NCBI GenBank assembly: GCA_030998225.1
Contig: JAPYXD010000308.1
Location: forward strand, 6,706,001-6,770,000
Direction: 5' to 3'
DNA: 64,000 nucleotides
DNA from: Diplolepis rosae
Taxonomy: Eukaryota > Arthropoda > Insecta > Hymenoptera > Diplolepididae
Position numbers and translations under genes: made by a program. Below, one piece after another: positions 20,727 through 32,618 of the stretch. The notes beneath the pieces are model-generated. The model did not search any database. It saw only the letters and a program-made list of their open reading frames with translations, and was not told where the DNA came from. Every line of letters starts with the position of its first letter. Position 1 is the first letter of the stretch.

Positions 20727-22528
20727 TTCTTTAATTTCTTAATATTGAATTATTTTTTTAAATCTTCAACATGTATCAGAGCTTTTAAGATATTTATATA
20801 TTCTATGTATATATATATTGCAGGTTTTAAGCGTTTTAAGTGTTGAAAAAATAGAAGATATAATATTTATACAAAAACACAAAATCTTAGTCTTATTTGT
20901 ATCTAAAAGCAATATTTCTTACTAGGCTTTCACTCTCAGAAAGGTAAGCTCGTTGCAAATATATTTGTTTTGTTCTACAAAATATATACACATTTCAAAA
21001 GTATTAATAATTGGGTACATTATTTTTACTTATTGTTAAATTAAATTTTTTCAAATATTCCAATGATAAATATGGTAAGTTTGAAATGAATATGTGTATA
21101 ATTAATATCTTTTTTAAGGAAATTCTTTTTACATTTTCTTATTATATTGTTATTTGGGTTTTTAGAAATTAATTTTAAATATCAAATCATATAAATTTGT
21201 TATTAAAATTAAAATCTAAAAAATATATTTGTTTTCGCCAAGAATTATGTCATGACCTTTAAATTCATATTTTACCTTTAGTAATCATATAATCTTTTGC
21301 AACATTGTTTTTAAATATTACGCTAACAATATCCTTTTCATTTTATTTTTTTTCGCATAAAAACCATTTTGTTGATTAAATACACCATAAAAAATTTTAA
21401 AAAACTAACCCCGCCCCATTGCCAGCAATGGAAAAACTGGAAGTGATGTGACAAATAGCGCCGGTGGATAAAATAGGAACTAACACAACTCGGGACACTA
21501 AGGGGGTTACGTTAAAAATCATAAATGTGAAGAGATGCACAGGGCTGTTTTTAAATGAAATTAGTAGATTTAAGGTTATGTGCGGAAAATCATCATTAAT
21601 TGGACCAAACTCGATTCTAATTAAACAGCTGGTAATGTTTTTATATAAAAAAATTACTATCTGTTTAATTAGGATCGAGTTTGGTCCAATTAATGATGAT
21701 TTTTCGCACATAACCTGAATACTAATAATTTAATATATAAACATTACCATCTATTTAATTAGGATCAAGTTTGGTACAATTAATGATGATTTTCCTCACA
21801 TAACCTAAAAACTAATAATTTTATATAAAAACATTACCAGCTGTTTAATTAGAATCGAGTTTGGTTTAATTAATGATGATTTTTCGCACATAACCTGAAT
21901 ACTAATTATTTTATATATAAACATTACCATCTATTTAATTAGGATCAAGTTTGGTCCAATTAATGATGATTTTCCTCACATATCTAAAAACTAATAATTT
22001 TATATAAAAACATTACCAGCTGTTTAATTAGAATCGAGTTTGGTTCAATTAATGATGATTTTCCTCACATAACCTAAAAAATAATAATTTTATATAAAAA
22101 CATTACCATCTGATTAATTAGGATCGAGTTTGTTCCAATTGATGATGATTTTCCGCACATAACCTTGAAACTAGTCACTTTTTATAAAAAAATTTCCATC
22201 TATTATAATCAGATCGTGTTTGGTTTAATTAATTCTGAATTTCATTAAAAAGAATGTTATTGATTTTATCATAAAGGTATTTTTATATTCTACTTTTTAT
22301 TATTACGAAAAAATATACTTTATATTTTCTTTATTTGTGCGTATGAGTTTTATTTCATGGTCAGCAGCACCTAGCAAGCAGATAGGATAGCCAATCTTCC
22401 ACAGTTGTCTCGACACACAGCACATGCCCACCTGTTGTTTGTTTCGTTCATGCTTTTATTTTCCATAGAAAACTCGATCACCCTACACTAGTCGGGATTT
22501 TGACCCGTCGGGATTTTGGCATACACCC

Positions 22529-22890
22529 GAAACGAAGCCGAGACAAAGCCGGAACGATGCCGAGGCGCTATCAGTCCTGCGACCATTGTCGCGAGTCTCA
22601 TAATTTCCCGAATGTGTGCATTGGCCCGTATTCTATTTTATCTGACTTCGGTGCGTATACGAGTTTTATGCGTACGCTCGAATCTAATCTAGTATTGTAG
22701 TTGTTTGCGGCGCTAGTCATTACACTTGATATGTCACGACTAGTCCCGGCCATTTTGATTTTATCAATCTTATATAGTAGTAATGGATTTCAATAGACGC
22801 ATGCGCAGTTCAAATGTACAAGGCTTAGCCAGTACGGTGCCAACGCTCTACGAAGAAGAAGAAGAATAAGAAGAAGATTGTGCTTTTTTG
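22529..22890 (-). repeat. Inverted copy of the 37.5-38.3 kb repeat family
   Basis: Reverse-complement similarity to 37540-37870 and 38090-38300, including ccggccattttgatttta and the polypyrimidine/polypurine gaagaa tract. It contains several gccgag-type units. No gene is recognised. Confidence 0.65.
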
Positions 22891-23048
22891 CATGGCTATA
22901 GGAGCATGCGCAGTTCAATTTTTACATTTCATTCCTCTGTAACCCAATATACTACATTGCGCTACAGTTGAGAGCAGCGTAATGTCGTGTATTACAATAC
23001 AGAGGAATGTAATGTAAAAATTGAACTGCGCATGTGCCTATAACCATA
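22891..23048. mobile_element. MITE hairpin (158 bp)
   Basis: Arms of about 50 bp containing gcgcagttcaatttttacat face each other. Related arm sequence occurs at 37340-37380 and 37960-38000. Confidence 0.7.
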
Positions 23049-23062
23049 TAACGGAGCTCTTA

Positions 23063-23210
23063 AGGTTAAATCAGATGACAGCAGAAAACGCAAAGCAGAA
23101 AACGGACAGCCAATTACAGAAGATCTTCAGATTTCTTTCTTCTTAGAGCTGTTCTGTAATTGGCTGTTCGTTTTCTGCTTTGCGTTTTCTGCTGTCATCA
23201 GATTTCACCT
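23063..23210. mobile_element. TTA-flanked MITE, copy 1
   Basis: 148 bp. Arms of about 65 bp start aggttaaatcagatgacagc and fold on themselves. TTA occurs on both sides (23060-23062 and 23211-23213). Copy 2 is at 29133-29266. Three-base TTA duplications suggest the PIF/Harbinger (Tourist-like) class. Confidence 0.8.
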
Positions 23211-23213
23211 TTA

Positions 23214-24126
23214 CACATGACGTACTTGATTGTGCACGGTTTGCCCACTCCCATGTATTTTGAAGGGTTACTTACAGATGGTGGCGGGGTGAATGAATTT
23301 ATATCAGCGACATCTAGTGGACGTAGCAGAAACTAGATTGCACGAAAACTACCCATATCCCCTCCACTTCAGATCCAGTAATAAAGGGCGCGAAATTTTC
23401 GCCATCCCATGCGAAAAAGGAAAAATTCGGATTTTATTATATTTCAGGTTACTTTGCATGGATTAAATCGGCATTGAAGGGGACTGGAGTTTTATCTTTA
23501 TCGACACTTAAATGCGGATTTAAAGCTGAAGGGTAAAAATACTTTTTAATGCAAGCTTTCTTGACGGGTTTTGCAATATAATAATACGTAATGAATTTGT
23601 ATACACAAAACGAGAAACCAAGCCTTTACGAGTTTTATTTTAGATTCAAAACACAAGTTATTGGTGATTTACCCGATTTGCAGTGACAACTATTTTAATT
23701 TGGAGGGCAAACAGTAAAGCACTGCTAATGGTTGGCACATTAGGTATTAGCACTTTATAGATCGAATTTCATCAAAATCACTTGAAATCGCTATGAATTT
23801 TAATCAATTAAAACATGCAGACAAGTGACAACATGTCGACTCCGCACGACGTTCATTTCGATGACACACTAGCGGCGACTAGGGGACGTAGCAATTACTA
23901 TTTTTCTCTTGCCACTTGGCCTATAGGAGTGGGCACACAGCGTTGATTGTGTATGCTCCCAATCCCACATATTGTAGTAGCAGCGCGGATCTTTAATTTC
24001 AGTTCGAAAAAACGAAGTTCTACAGGAGGCGCTGCGAAAAATCACTCGAAATTAAATACATTACTTTAGCAATCTCCGAACTCATCTCTGGCACTGCTTA
24101 CATGGATCAGCCCATAACATACTAGA
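23214..24126. other. Unassigned intergenic sequence
   Basis: No reading frame with recognisable motifs and no clear repeat structure on either strand. Confidence 0.5.
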
Positions 24127-24282
24127 ATAGGCACCCCACGAAGTCATGGTAGGGAGAGTTAAATCGACGCCAGCGCACGCAGTGGATAATTTAGGCGATA
24201 AGGGAGGCTGTTTTATATTTCCGAGCAATCAAAATACATGTGCAAATCTAAATTTTGTTTTAATTAAAAAAATGTAGCTGAA

Positions 24283-24423
24283 ATGAGCCACCGAAGTTGT
24301 TGTGTTGTGAATTGTAAAAATACAAGCAGGAAAAGTAAGTGTAAATTTTATAAATTTCCAACGTCTAAATGGAAAATAAATCAAAGGAATAAGTGGGTAG
24401 CTGCAGTAAGAAGGCTCGTGGTT
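24283..24423 (+). pseudogene. THAP-domain start inside X1
   Basis: Translation begins MSHRSCCVVNCKNTSRKSKC and continues KFYKFPTSKWKINQRNKWVA. It has the C-x4-C pair, FP and the conserved Trp of a THAP domain, but no downstream HxxC part. A mirrored copy lies in X2 at about 27266-27130 (minus strand). Confidence 0.6.
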
Positions 24424-24649
24424 GAAATTCTATTGTATGTTTAATTGATTGAAAACCAGTTTTAATAATTATAAATTAATTAGTTGAGTTTGAAATTTTT
24501 GTCACTGCCTACATTATCGGAAGATCACTAGTCGCGTATTAGATAGGATACGTTGTCGACAGGTGTCCTCGTAGACAATTTCAAACTCTTATATCGCAAA
24601 TAATGCAAATAAATTCAATATTCAAAGAATTTGAAAATCTTTCTGTGGA

Positions 24650-24775
24650 AAAAATGACGCTTTCGACTGCGCTGGGATTCGAGCCCAGGTCTTTCGACCG
24701 GCAATCGAAAGACCTGGGCTCGAATCCCAGCGCAGTCGAAAGCGTCATTTTTCCACAGAAAGATTTTCAAATTCT
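24650..24775. repeat. Perfect palindrome of tRNA-derived half, copy 3
   Basis: The segment from ctttctgtgg through cgagcccaggtctttcgac is followed, around a short centre at about 24702, by its reverse complement. It contains the anticodon-arm and T-arm part of the tRNA-like family, duplicated head to head. Confidence 0.75.
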
Positions 24776-25903
24776 TTAAATATTTAATAATTATATCCAT
24801 GATGAATTTGAATCTGAAAATAAGCAATTAATATTTATTTACTCAACAAGTACCTAAAAGTGTCATCATGAAATTACAATTTAATTCTTTATTATTTTTC
24901 TAGTCTGTTTTGATCTGTCATTAACTTAAGGTAGTTGTCATGCCAAAAAACAGTCTCTGGAAAAAGAAGTTTTTCTATGATTTCAAGACTGAGAATTATA
25001 TCATCTTTCAATTATGAAAAAATAATATTTTAATAATGTGTTTTATAATAGGATATTTCTTTACTATCGCTTCTTATCAATTTTTTGAAAATGATTGAAG
25101 TTTCTTAAATCATAGCTTATTTTTTCGGGGGAAATATTCTCTACAACTTAACCGTTTCCAATTTTTGAAAATAAATCAATTATTATCAAATACAGCAATT
25201 TGTTTATAAAAATTTTGTTTTGGAAAATTGATTTTTAATTATTTCAGTCATTAAAGAATTTATTTTCAAAAATTGGAAACGGTCAAGTTGTAGAGAATAT
25301 TTTCCCCGAAAAAATAAGCAATGATTTAAGAAACTTGAATCATTTTTAATAAATTGGTAACAAGCGATAGTAAGGAAAAATCCTATTACAAAAAACATTA
25401 TTAAAAAATTATTTTTCGTAATTTTTAAATTTTTTCATTAAAAAGAGTGTCTTTTCATACATATTACATGGATGATGATATAATTTCCAGTCTTGATATC
25501 ATAGAAAAACTTCTTTTTCCAGAGACTGATTTGTGGCACGACAACTACCTTAACCTTATATTTACAAGTTTCTATATCATTTTTATTATGGAAAATACTT
25601 GGTTTTTACTGCTGATTTCACACAAATACTTACAAGGAAAAACAATCGAATTTTGAAGTGAATGAAATTGTTTTTTTGTTTGTTTTTTTATTGATAATAA
25701 ACATTTTTATAACTAAGTCCCATTACAATACATTGTAAAAGTTCTCTAACAGCCTCCTTTAGTTCACTCATGCTATGGCGCTGCAGTCACGCACGGTGCC
25801 TATAGACAATGCGACCATGCCGAGAATTCGATACAGCGATAGAAAGAGAAAGCAGCATTAGGGACCTCTCTTTCCTTGTCTAATGGTGCATACGCGGGGC
25901 AAC

Positions 25904-27423
25904 GTATAGGCACCGTGCGTGACTGCAGCGCCATAGCATGAGTGAACTAAAGGAGGCTGTTCGAGAACTTTTACAATGTATTATAATGGGACTTGGTTAT
26001 AAAAATGTTTATTATCAATAAAAAAACAAACAAAAAAACAATTTCATTCACTTCAAAATTCGATTGTTTTTCCTTGTAAGTATTTGTGTGAAATCAGCAG
26101 TAAAAAGTAAGTATTTTCCATAATAAAAATGATATAGAAACCAGTAAATATAAGGTTAAGGTAGTTGTCGTGCCACAAATCAGTCTCTGGAAAAAGAAGT
26201 TTTTCTATGATATCAAGACTGGAAATTATATCATCATCCATGTAATATGTAAGGAAAGACACTCTTTTTAATGAAAAAATTTAAAAATTTCGAAAAATAA
26301 TTTTTTAATAATGTTTTTTGTAATAGGATTTTTCCATACTATCGCTTCTTACCAATTTTTTAAAAATGATTGAAGTTTCTTAAATCATTGCTTATTTTTT
26401 CGGGGAAAATATTCTCTACAACTTGACCGTTTCCAATTTTTGAAAATAAATTCTTTAATGACTGAAATAATTAAAAATCAATTTTCCAAAACAAAATTTT
26501 TATAAACAAATTGCTGTATTTGATAATAATTGATTTATTTTCAAAAAATGGAAACGGTTAAGTTGTAGAGAATATTTCCCCTGAAAAAATAAGGTATGAT
26601 TTAAGAAACTTCAATCATTTTCAAAAAATTGGTAAGAAGCGATAGTAAAGAAATATCCTATTATAAAAAACATTATTAAAATATTATTTTTCGTAATTTT
26701 TAAATTTTTTCATTAAAAAGAGAGTCTTTTCTTACATATGTCACGGCTGATGATATAATTCTCAGTCTTGAAATCATAGAAAAACTTCTTTTTCCAGAGA
26801 CTGTTTTTTGGCATGACGACTACCTTAAGTTAATGACAGATCAAAACAGACTAGAAAAATAATAAAGAATTGAATTGTAATTTCATGATGACACTTTTAG
26901 GTACTTGTTGAGTAAATAAATATTAATTGTTTATTTTCAGATTCAAATTCATCATGGATATAATTATTAAAACACGTTTTCAATCAATTAAACATACAAT
27001 AGAATTTCAACCACAAACGAAAATTAAAGGTAAAAATCTCGTTCTGGCAGAACACGTACGAGATGTCCAAGAGTTCCGTAGAAATAATGAAAGTTATTTA
27101 ATAAAATCTTGTATAATTCGACAAGCATCAGTTCATGCAACACCCTACAGTACCCACTTATTCCTTTGATTTATTTTCCATTTAGACGTTGGAAATTTAT
27201 AAAATTTACACTCACTTTTCCTGCTTGTATTTTTACAATTCACAACACAACAACTTCGGTGGCTCATTTCAGCTATATGTTTTTAATTAAAACAAAATTT
27301 AGATTTGCACATGTATTTTAATTGCTCGGAAATATAAAACAGCCTCCTTTAACGCCTACATTATCCACTGCGTGCGCTGGCGTCGATTTAACTCTCCCCA
27401 CCATGACTTCGCACGGTGCCTAT
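25904..27423. mobile_element. Foldback element X2, mirror of X1
   Basis: Starts ataggcaccgtgcg and ends cgcacggtgcctat. It is also internally palindromic (about 26150-26460 versus 26530-26830). Together X1 and X2 form a 3.3 kb palindrome of palindromes around a loop at 25808-25903. Near its right end it has the mirrored THAP start, with about 120 extra bases that X1 lacks. Confidence 0.75.
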
Positions 27424-27469
27424 ATACTGTAAGTCTATGAGGCGTCGCCTCAGTTATATTTATATGCCA

Positions 27470-27633
27470 TGGTGCATTTATAACTCTGTCTGCCAGACAG
27501 GTGCGGACAGAAAATACATAAGAGTAAAGTAGACAGATAGTGTGAAATTGGACAAAAAGAAAACGTCTGTCTTTTTTGCTCTGATGTATTTTCTGTCCGC
27601 ACCAGTCAGGCAGACAGAGGTGTAAGTGCACCA
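27470..27633. mobile_element. MITE hairpin (164 bp)
   Basis: About 50-bp arms beginning tggtgcatttataactctgt and ending with the complement. The loop is about 65 bp. Non-coding. Confidence 0.7.
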
Positions 27634-27891
27634 TCAGTATGACTTTGCACATTTGTTGTTTAGACAAGGATAGAGGGGTCCCATATGCAGCTATCTCTAT
27701 TTATTCCCATATCGCATTCACCAACGGATCACATCTGTGCTAGATTTCTAAAGAGTTTATGTGACCGAGAATATGTCTGGGAGTACGGGAATATGACTGA
27801 GAATTTCTCTGATGAATGTGCTCTTAGAGAATTTATGAGAATTTAAAAATATTTTTCCATAACGGTTCAAGCTTTCAATTGTTTTTGATAA

Positions 27892-28194
27892 ATGCTTTGT
27901 TCTGGAAGTTGGTGTAAAGTGCGCAATAAAAATGGAAAAAAAAAGAATATAGTTTGGAATTTAAAAAAAAAAATTATTGATAAACAAAATAAAGCTTCTT
28001 TCAAGTGCAAATACTGTGATCAGATGTACAGAAAGCATGCCACTCGACAAATAGAGCACTTAAAAAAGTGCATAAACTGTCCCGAAACTGCCAAACAATT
28101 ATTTAAATCAAAGCGTAATTTGTACGAAGAAAACTTGAATTACTTGTTCTTTATGTTTGAATTTAATATAATGGCTATAAAAAAATTTGTTTGA
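27892..28194 (+). pseudogene. BED-type zinc finger frame (hAT-like transposase remnant?)
   Basis: A 100-residue frame with FKCKYCDQMY, then HATRQIEHLKKCINCP. This gives the C-x2-C and H-x3-C ligands of a BED finger after a basic N-terminal stretch. BED fingers sit at the N-terminus of hAT transposases and some chromatin proteins. The frame ends soon after and no hAT core follows, so a transposon fragment is likeliest. Start and termini are uncertain. Confidence 0.45.
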
Positions 28195-28492
28195 TATTGA
28201 ATTCCGATAAAACTTGACATTTTTTGTAGTTTATTTTTATGAAACCTTTCAATATTGCAATTCATAGTGTTTGAAAATAAATTTACAATATTATAAGGTT
28301 TAATGATAAAGAAAATATTGGTGAAGGTATGGTAAAATTCCCTTAAATTCTCTGTAAATTCTCAAGTTGTCTTAAAATGACGGTCACAGTCACGAGAACG
28401 TGACCGGATTTTAAATGTTCGAGAAATTTAGAACTCTAAATTCTGTACTCTCGCGATCTACTGTAGTATGTCTATGGATTAGCTACAGATAC

Positions 28493-29332
28493 CCATAGAT
28501 ATAAGGAGACCAAACTGCCATAGGAAACTTTTCCGAATCTGACAGGAGCAATGGCACGGTAAGTGCCCGGCTTGTAAGTTGGAAGTAGTGAAAAGGAGTG
28601 CGCAAGCGCGCAGTTGTCCTCTTCTTACTCACGGTAAAATGTGCGAGTGAGACGAACTTGTCAAATTGATCTAAGCCAGAGAGCAACCCGGTACGCGACA
28701 CGACATAGCTAAGAAAAAAATTTATTATATTAAATGCATTATATTATATTATATGCGATCTCCAAAATCTTGAAAATTTCTTGGATTGAATTTCCTCACC
28801 TTTAAAGGAAAAAACTATCCAACATTATTTTACACACGATTTACCAAGTAATAACAAATATCATAATTTCAAGATTTACAATCTTATTATATTCGATATA
28901 TACTTACCACTTTTATAATGCACTACTTGAGCTTTATAGGAGTCCTGAGATAATAATTTTTTTTTTAAACTAAATTGGAATGGAACAAATATCTGCCGCT
29001 TGCAAATGATCAAAAAATCAATCAACATACTCACTCTGGCTTAGATCAATTTGATAAATTCGTCTCACTCGCACATTTTCTCGTGAGTAAGAAGTGGACA
29101 ACTGCGCACTCCTTTCCACTACTTCCAACTTAAGGTGAAATTCGATAACAGCAGAAAACGCAATGCAGAAAACGAACAGCCAATTACAGAACAGCTCTAA
29201 GAAGAAAGAAATCTAAAGATCTTCTGTAATTGGCTGTCCGTTTTCTGCTGTCATCGAATTTCACCTTTACCGTGCCGTTGCCCTGCCAGATTCGGAAAAG
29301 TTTCCCATAGCAGTTTGGTCTCCTTATTTTTC
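28493..29332. mobile_element. Inverted-repeat element adjoining P-like B
   Basis: 28493-28700 is mirrored by 29036-29332, the right arm being split by the TTA-flanked MITE at 29133-29266. The centre is about 330 bp of AT-rich sequence. Non-coding. Confidence 0.7.
29133..29266. mobile_element. TTA-flanked MITE, copy 2
   Basis: 134 bp, the same family as 23063-23210, flanked by TTA (29130-29132 and 29267-29269). It sits in the right arm of the 28493-29332 palindrome. Confidence 0.8.
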
Positions 29333-29977
29333 CTTCACAGCAGCCCTGTCCGACTAAAAACAAAATGGCGGTTCCTTAGTGAAGATAGTTTCTATGTGCG
29401 AAGTTTTCTCACCAGAGCGGCGCTGCACACGACACGCTCTACAAAAGCATTGCACTAATAGATAAATATTTAAAAAATTTTAAATAATTAAGTTTTTGAA
29501 CAATATGAAATGAAAAAATGTTCCTAAAATGATTCCAGGACATAAAATACACATTTTGCATAAATCAATTAATACAAAATAAAAAAAAGAACACATTAAA
29601 CTTCGTAAAATATATACTGTGGATACGCATGAAGAATTCTTGAGATCCTGAACAAAATTTTTTTTATGTTATTCCCATATAATTGAAAATATATTTAAAA
29701 ATAAATAAAAACCTTAAGCTTATAAATAGAAGTATTTTCCATTTTTATTTTTCAGCTTCAAACGAATGACATAAAAAATAAATATTTTGTTAAGCCCTGT
29801 GTTCAACATAAAAAACCATTTGAAGGGAAATATTTTTATATTTAACATATTTTAAATTTTTAACATGTTCAGATCGATGATGACTAGTTAAGTGTCGCAA
29901 AGCTTGGCATGATTTTTTTTTCAAGACGCTAAATTTTTAAATTTCAGCCATTTCCTGTCTTACGAATTGTCTTATTC

Positions 29978-30703
29978 TTATTTAAAATAAAATTGAATTA
30001 TATATGCTAACATCTCCACAGTTTCATTGGCATGTTCTTTGCATTGAAAACTAAATTTTTTTTCATGAGATGAAATTAAATCGTCTAGAATTAGATCAAA
30101 AGAATTGCTAGAACGGCAATGTTTGTTAAATAGATATTCGACAACTGTGATAAGCTTGTATAACTTAACATTTGGATGTATGAAATCTTTATTTATTTTT
30201 GCAAATCTACTCAAACTTTCAGGTAACTGATCACAAGAAAAAGATATCGTATTTGCATTAATTTCAGAAGTAGTCAAAAATGCATTTAAGCATGTCGAAC
30301 ACTAAGTGTGCTGTTTAATGTAAGCAGTTATACGACCAGTTGTGTAAAAAATCAAACAATCTATAACAGCTGGCAAAGCATAATCGTGCGCTACTGCATC
30401 TACAAAATCACTAAAATCAGTGTCTTCACAATCGATTATTGCTTTTTACTTTTCTCGAATTTCTTGAATTGGGCTTTTACTATTGGACTGATGTAATTCT
30501 TTCAATTTTGAAATTGTTATTAAGGGCTGTGGAGGGTTGCCATCGAAAGTACTACAATTTCCAAGCTTTGGAGGTTTCAAAATGCTAAAGGCAGCTAATA
30601 TCTTGTATATTTGCAAGAAGGTTGGTGTACAAGGATGATCATTTGTTCCTCCAGCTAATCTGATAGTGCCAAAAATCTCTAAACAAAAGGAAAGGAACAA
30701 AAA
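29978..30703 (-). pseudogene. P-like transposase B, C-terminal region
   Basis: Minus-strand pieces 30700-30446 and 30277-29978. The first has IFGTIRLAGGTNDHP and FLQIYKILAAFSILKPPK, closely matching P-like A. A stop at 30446-30448 and another near 30300 break the frame between them. The last part carries NKHCRSSNSFDLILDDL, equivalent to SKHCRSTNVFDLILDEL in A. Neither the THAP domain nor the catalytic core was found on this side. Confidence 0.7.
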
Positions 30704-31323
30704 ATTAGTGAAACTTTTATACAGTATTGATAATATTCCATTCGAAATCTCATACTGAATAAAATATTTTTATCTTGTTCAGTTAAATTTTCTGAAATTA
30801 AGGAAGCTAAAGAAATACTAAATGGATTTTGAATGCAACATCAACGACACTATATTTCTTATACAAATCCATTTTGTAAAAAAATATAAAAGTGCTTTCT
30901 TCGATATTTATATTTCACTGGAAGAATTCGGATGAAATGGAATGGATTGAAGGGATATAAAGATAAATTTTCGAGTTAAATAAGTACCGCGATGATTAAT
31001 ATGAACGTATCTGGAAATAAAATATTAGACCAGATTTTATATAAAGATATTTTATTATACGCGTAAAAAATACTAAGTATAAAGAAATTAAAATAAATAT
31101 TTTAATATTATTGTTATAAACGCTAGTTTATCTTTCCTGCAAAACACATCATATTAAAATGAATACATAAGTTCATATTTTTCCACGAAGTTCAATACTT
31201 ACAAAAATTGATTGAATATAATGAAAAAAGACGAAAAAAATCAGCTATATCTGATAAAGTATCTAATATATCTATATTCCCTGTACGAAATATGTCGAAC
31301 ATAACCGAAGACATATATACATA

Positions 31324-32618
31324 CTAGGTTGTTCAAAAAGTTTTGAAAGCGACATCTATAGAGCAGTAGAAGAACCAAAATTTCTACGCCATTTTAAGAT
31401 TTCATCTTTCATATGAACATACCCAAAGTGTCATTCCACTCTGTCAATTCATTGTTTGTTTACAAGGCATTTGAAGTTGACGTGTTAGTGTACTTTTGTA
31501 CAATGGAAAAAACCGAATATCGTGCAGTGATAAAATTCTTTGTTTTGGAAGGTTTATCAGCAACGGAAATTCATACAAAAATGGTGAAAGTGTTAAAGGA
31601 AGCTGCTCCTTCATTTCCAACTGTGCATCGATGGGTTTTAGAGTTTAGAGGTGGTCGAAAAAGCGTTGAAGACGATCCACGCTCAGGACGTCCAAAAAGT
31701 GCATCAACACCAGCATTCATAGCAAAAGTACAGGATATGGTTTTGGAAGATCGTCGATTGACCGAGAGAGATTTAGCAGAGGCCCTAGACATCTCATTAG
31801 GCAGTGTGAGTCATATTTTACGTGAAGTTTTGGGTTTCAGAAAGCTCTGTGCACAATGGGTGCCGCATTCGCTCACAATGGAACAAACACACGTTCGAAT
31901 GCGACTTTCTGAGCAACATTTGGAGCGTTTTCGAAAGGATAAAAAGGATTTTTTGCGTCGATTCATCACTATGGATGAGACTTGGGTCTTCCATCATGAT
32001 CTTGATTTAAAACAAGAGGCTAAGGATTGGTGTGAACCAGGCACTTCGGCACCGAAGCGAGTTCGTGTCTAGAAATCGGCGAAGAAGGTGTTAGCATCTG
32101 GTTTTTTGGGATGCAAAAGGGATTTTGTTGGTGGATTATCTCCAAACTGGCAAAACAATAAATTCTGAATATTATTGTAACCTTTTGGATCAATTGGATG
32201 CAAAAATTCGTGAAAAAAGACCCGGTTTGCAGAAGAAAAAAATCCTTTTTCATCAAGACAATGCACCCGCTCACACAGCTCAAAAAACCATCACTAAAAT
32301 AACCGAATTAAAGTACGAATTGTTGCAGCTTCCACCTTATTCGCCTGATTTAGCTCCCTCTGACTTCCGGCTGTTCCCACACCTCAAGAAATTCCTTCGT
32401 GGGAAGCATTTTCCATCAAACGAAGAGGTTATAGCCGTCGTAGAGGAGTATTTTGCAGGCCTTGCAGAAAGTCACTTCCATGATGGGATAAACAAGTTGG
32501 AAGACCGTTGGACCAAATGTATTGATCTTATGGGAGATTATACTGAGCAATAAACGTGATTTCACCAAAAAAAAAACGTAATTTCATTTCCGCTTTCAAA
32601 ACTTTTTGAACAACCTAG
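31324..32618 (+). mobile_element. mariner element 2 (inside P-like B)
   Basis: 1295 bp between TA dinucleotides at 31322-31323 and 32619-32620. The terminal repeats ctaggttgttcaaaaagttt match almost perfectly at both ends. It carries a complete-length but broken transposase. Confidence 0.94.
31503..32553 (+). pseudogene. mariner transposase with one stop and one frameshift
   Basis: The likely start is the ATG at 31503 (MEKTEYRAVIKFFVLEG). HTH region: FPTVHRWVLEF, DDPRSGRPKS. Catalytic Asp are in ITMDETWVFHHD, HQDNAPAH and DLAPSDFRLF, 34 residues apart for the last pair. A TAG at 32070-32072 interrupts the frame after KRVRV, and a 1-base shift near 32100-32110 moves the rest into another frame (32125-32553). 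Otherwise it is well preserved. It differs clearly from mariner 1, so it is another subfamily. Confidence 0.92.

Larger units (their letters stand above)
19148..21547 (+). mobile_element. P-like transposon A (deleted), exact 8-bp target duplication
   Basis: 2400 bp. The ends are cagccctgtgcat and its complement. tttttaaa flanks it at 19140-19147 and 21548-21555, the 8-bp duplication length typical of P elements. Subterminal inverted repeats extend over more than 100 bp (for example 19205-19270 with 21410-21480). It encodes a THAP start at 19387 and a transposase C-terminal part at 19967-20726 but lacks the catalytic middle. It inserted into a 90-bp unit of the surrounding foldback. Confidence 0.92.
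18352..22528. mobile_element. Foldback element with 90-bp subrepeats, split by a P-like element
   Basis: Outer ends are mutual inverted repeats (gggtgtatgccaaaatcccg at 18352; its complement ends at 22528). Without the P-like insertion at 19148-21547 the element is about 1.77 kb: two arms of about 0.88 kb that fold back on each other, with the turn near 21650. The inner part of each arm is a tandem array of 90-bp units. No coding capacity is seen. The organisation matches Drosophila FB-type elements, whose arms are also tandem repeats. No clear target duplication. Confidence 0.85.
24127..25807. mobile_element. Foldback element X1 with THAP remnant
   Basis: Starts with ataggcacc and ends with its complement ggtgcctat at 25799-25807. 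The interior is itself palindromic: about 24930-25195 is inverted at 25200-25560. Near the left end it contains a THAP-like start (24283). X1 is followed 96 bp later by X2 in opposite orientation, and nearly all of X1 is mirrored in X2. The frame at 25447-25656 lies within the palindrome and is probably not a gene. Confidence 0.75.

Noticed and set aside
18352..22534. cgtttc/gaaacg flanks as a target duplication of the foldback
   Set aside because: They are inverted, not direct, and the left one belongs to the end of the neighbouring THAP remnant.
25447..26262. Two nearly identical 69-residue frames facing each other
   Set aside because: They are mirrored parts of foldbacks X1 and X2, hydrophobic and AT-driven. 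Identity comes from the palindrome, not from selection.
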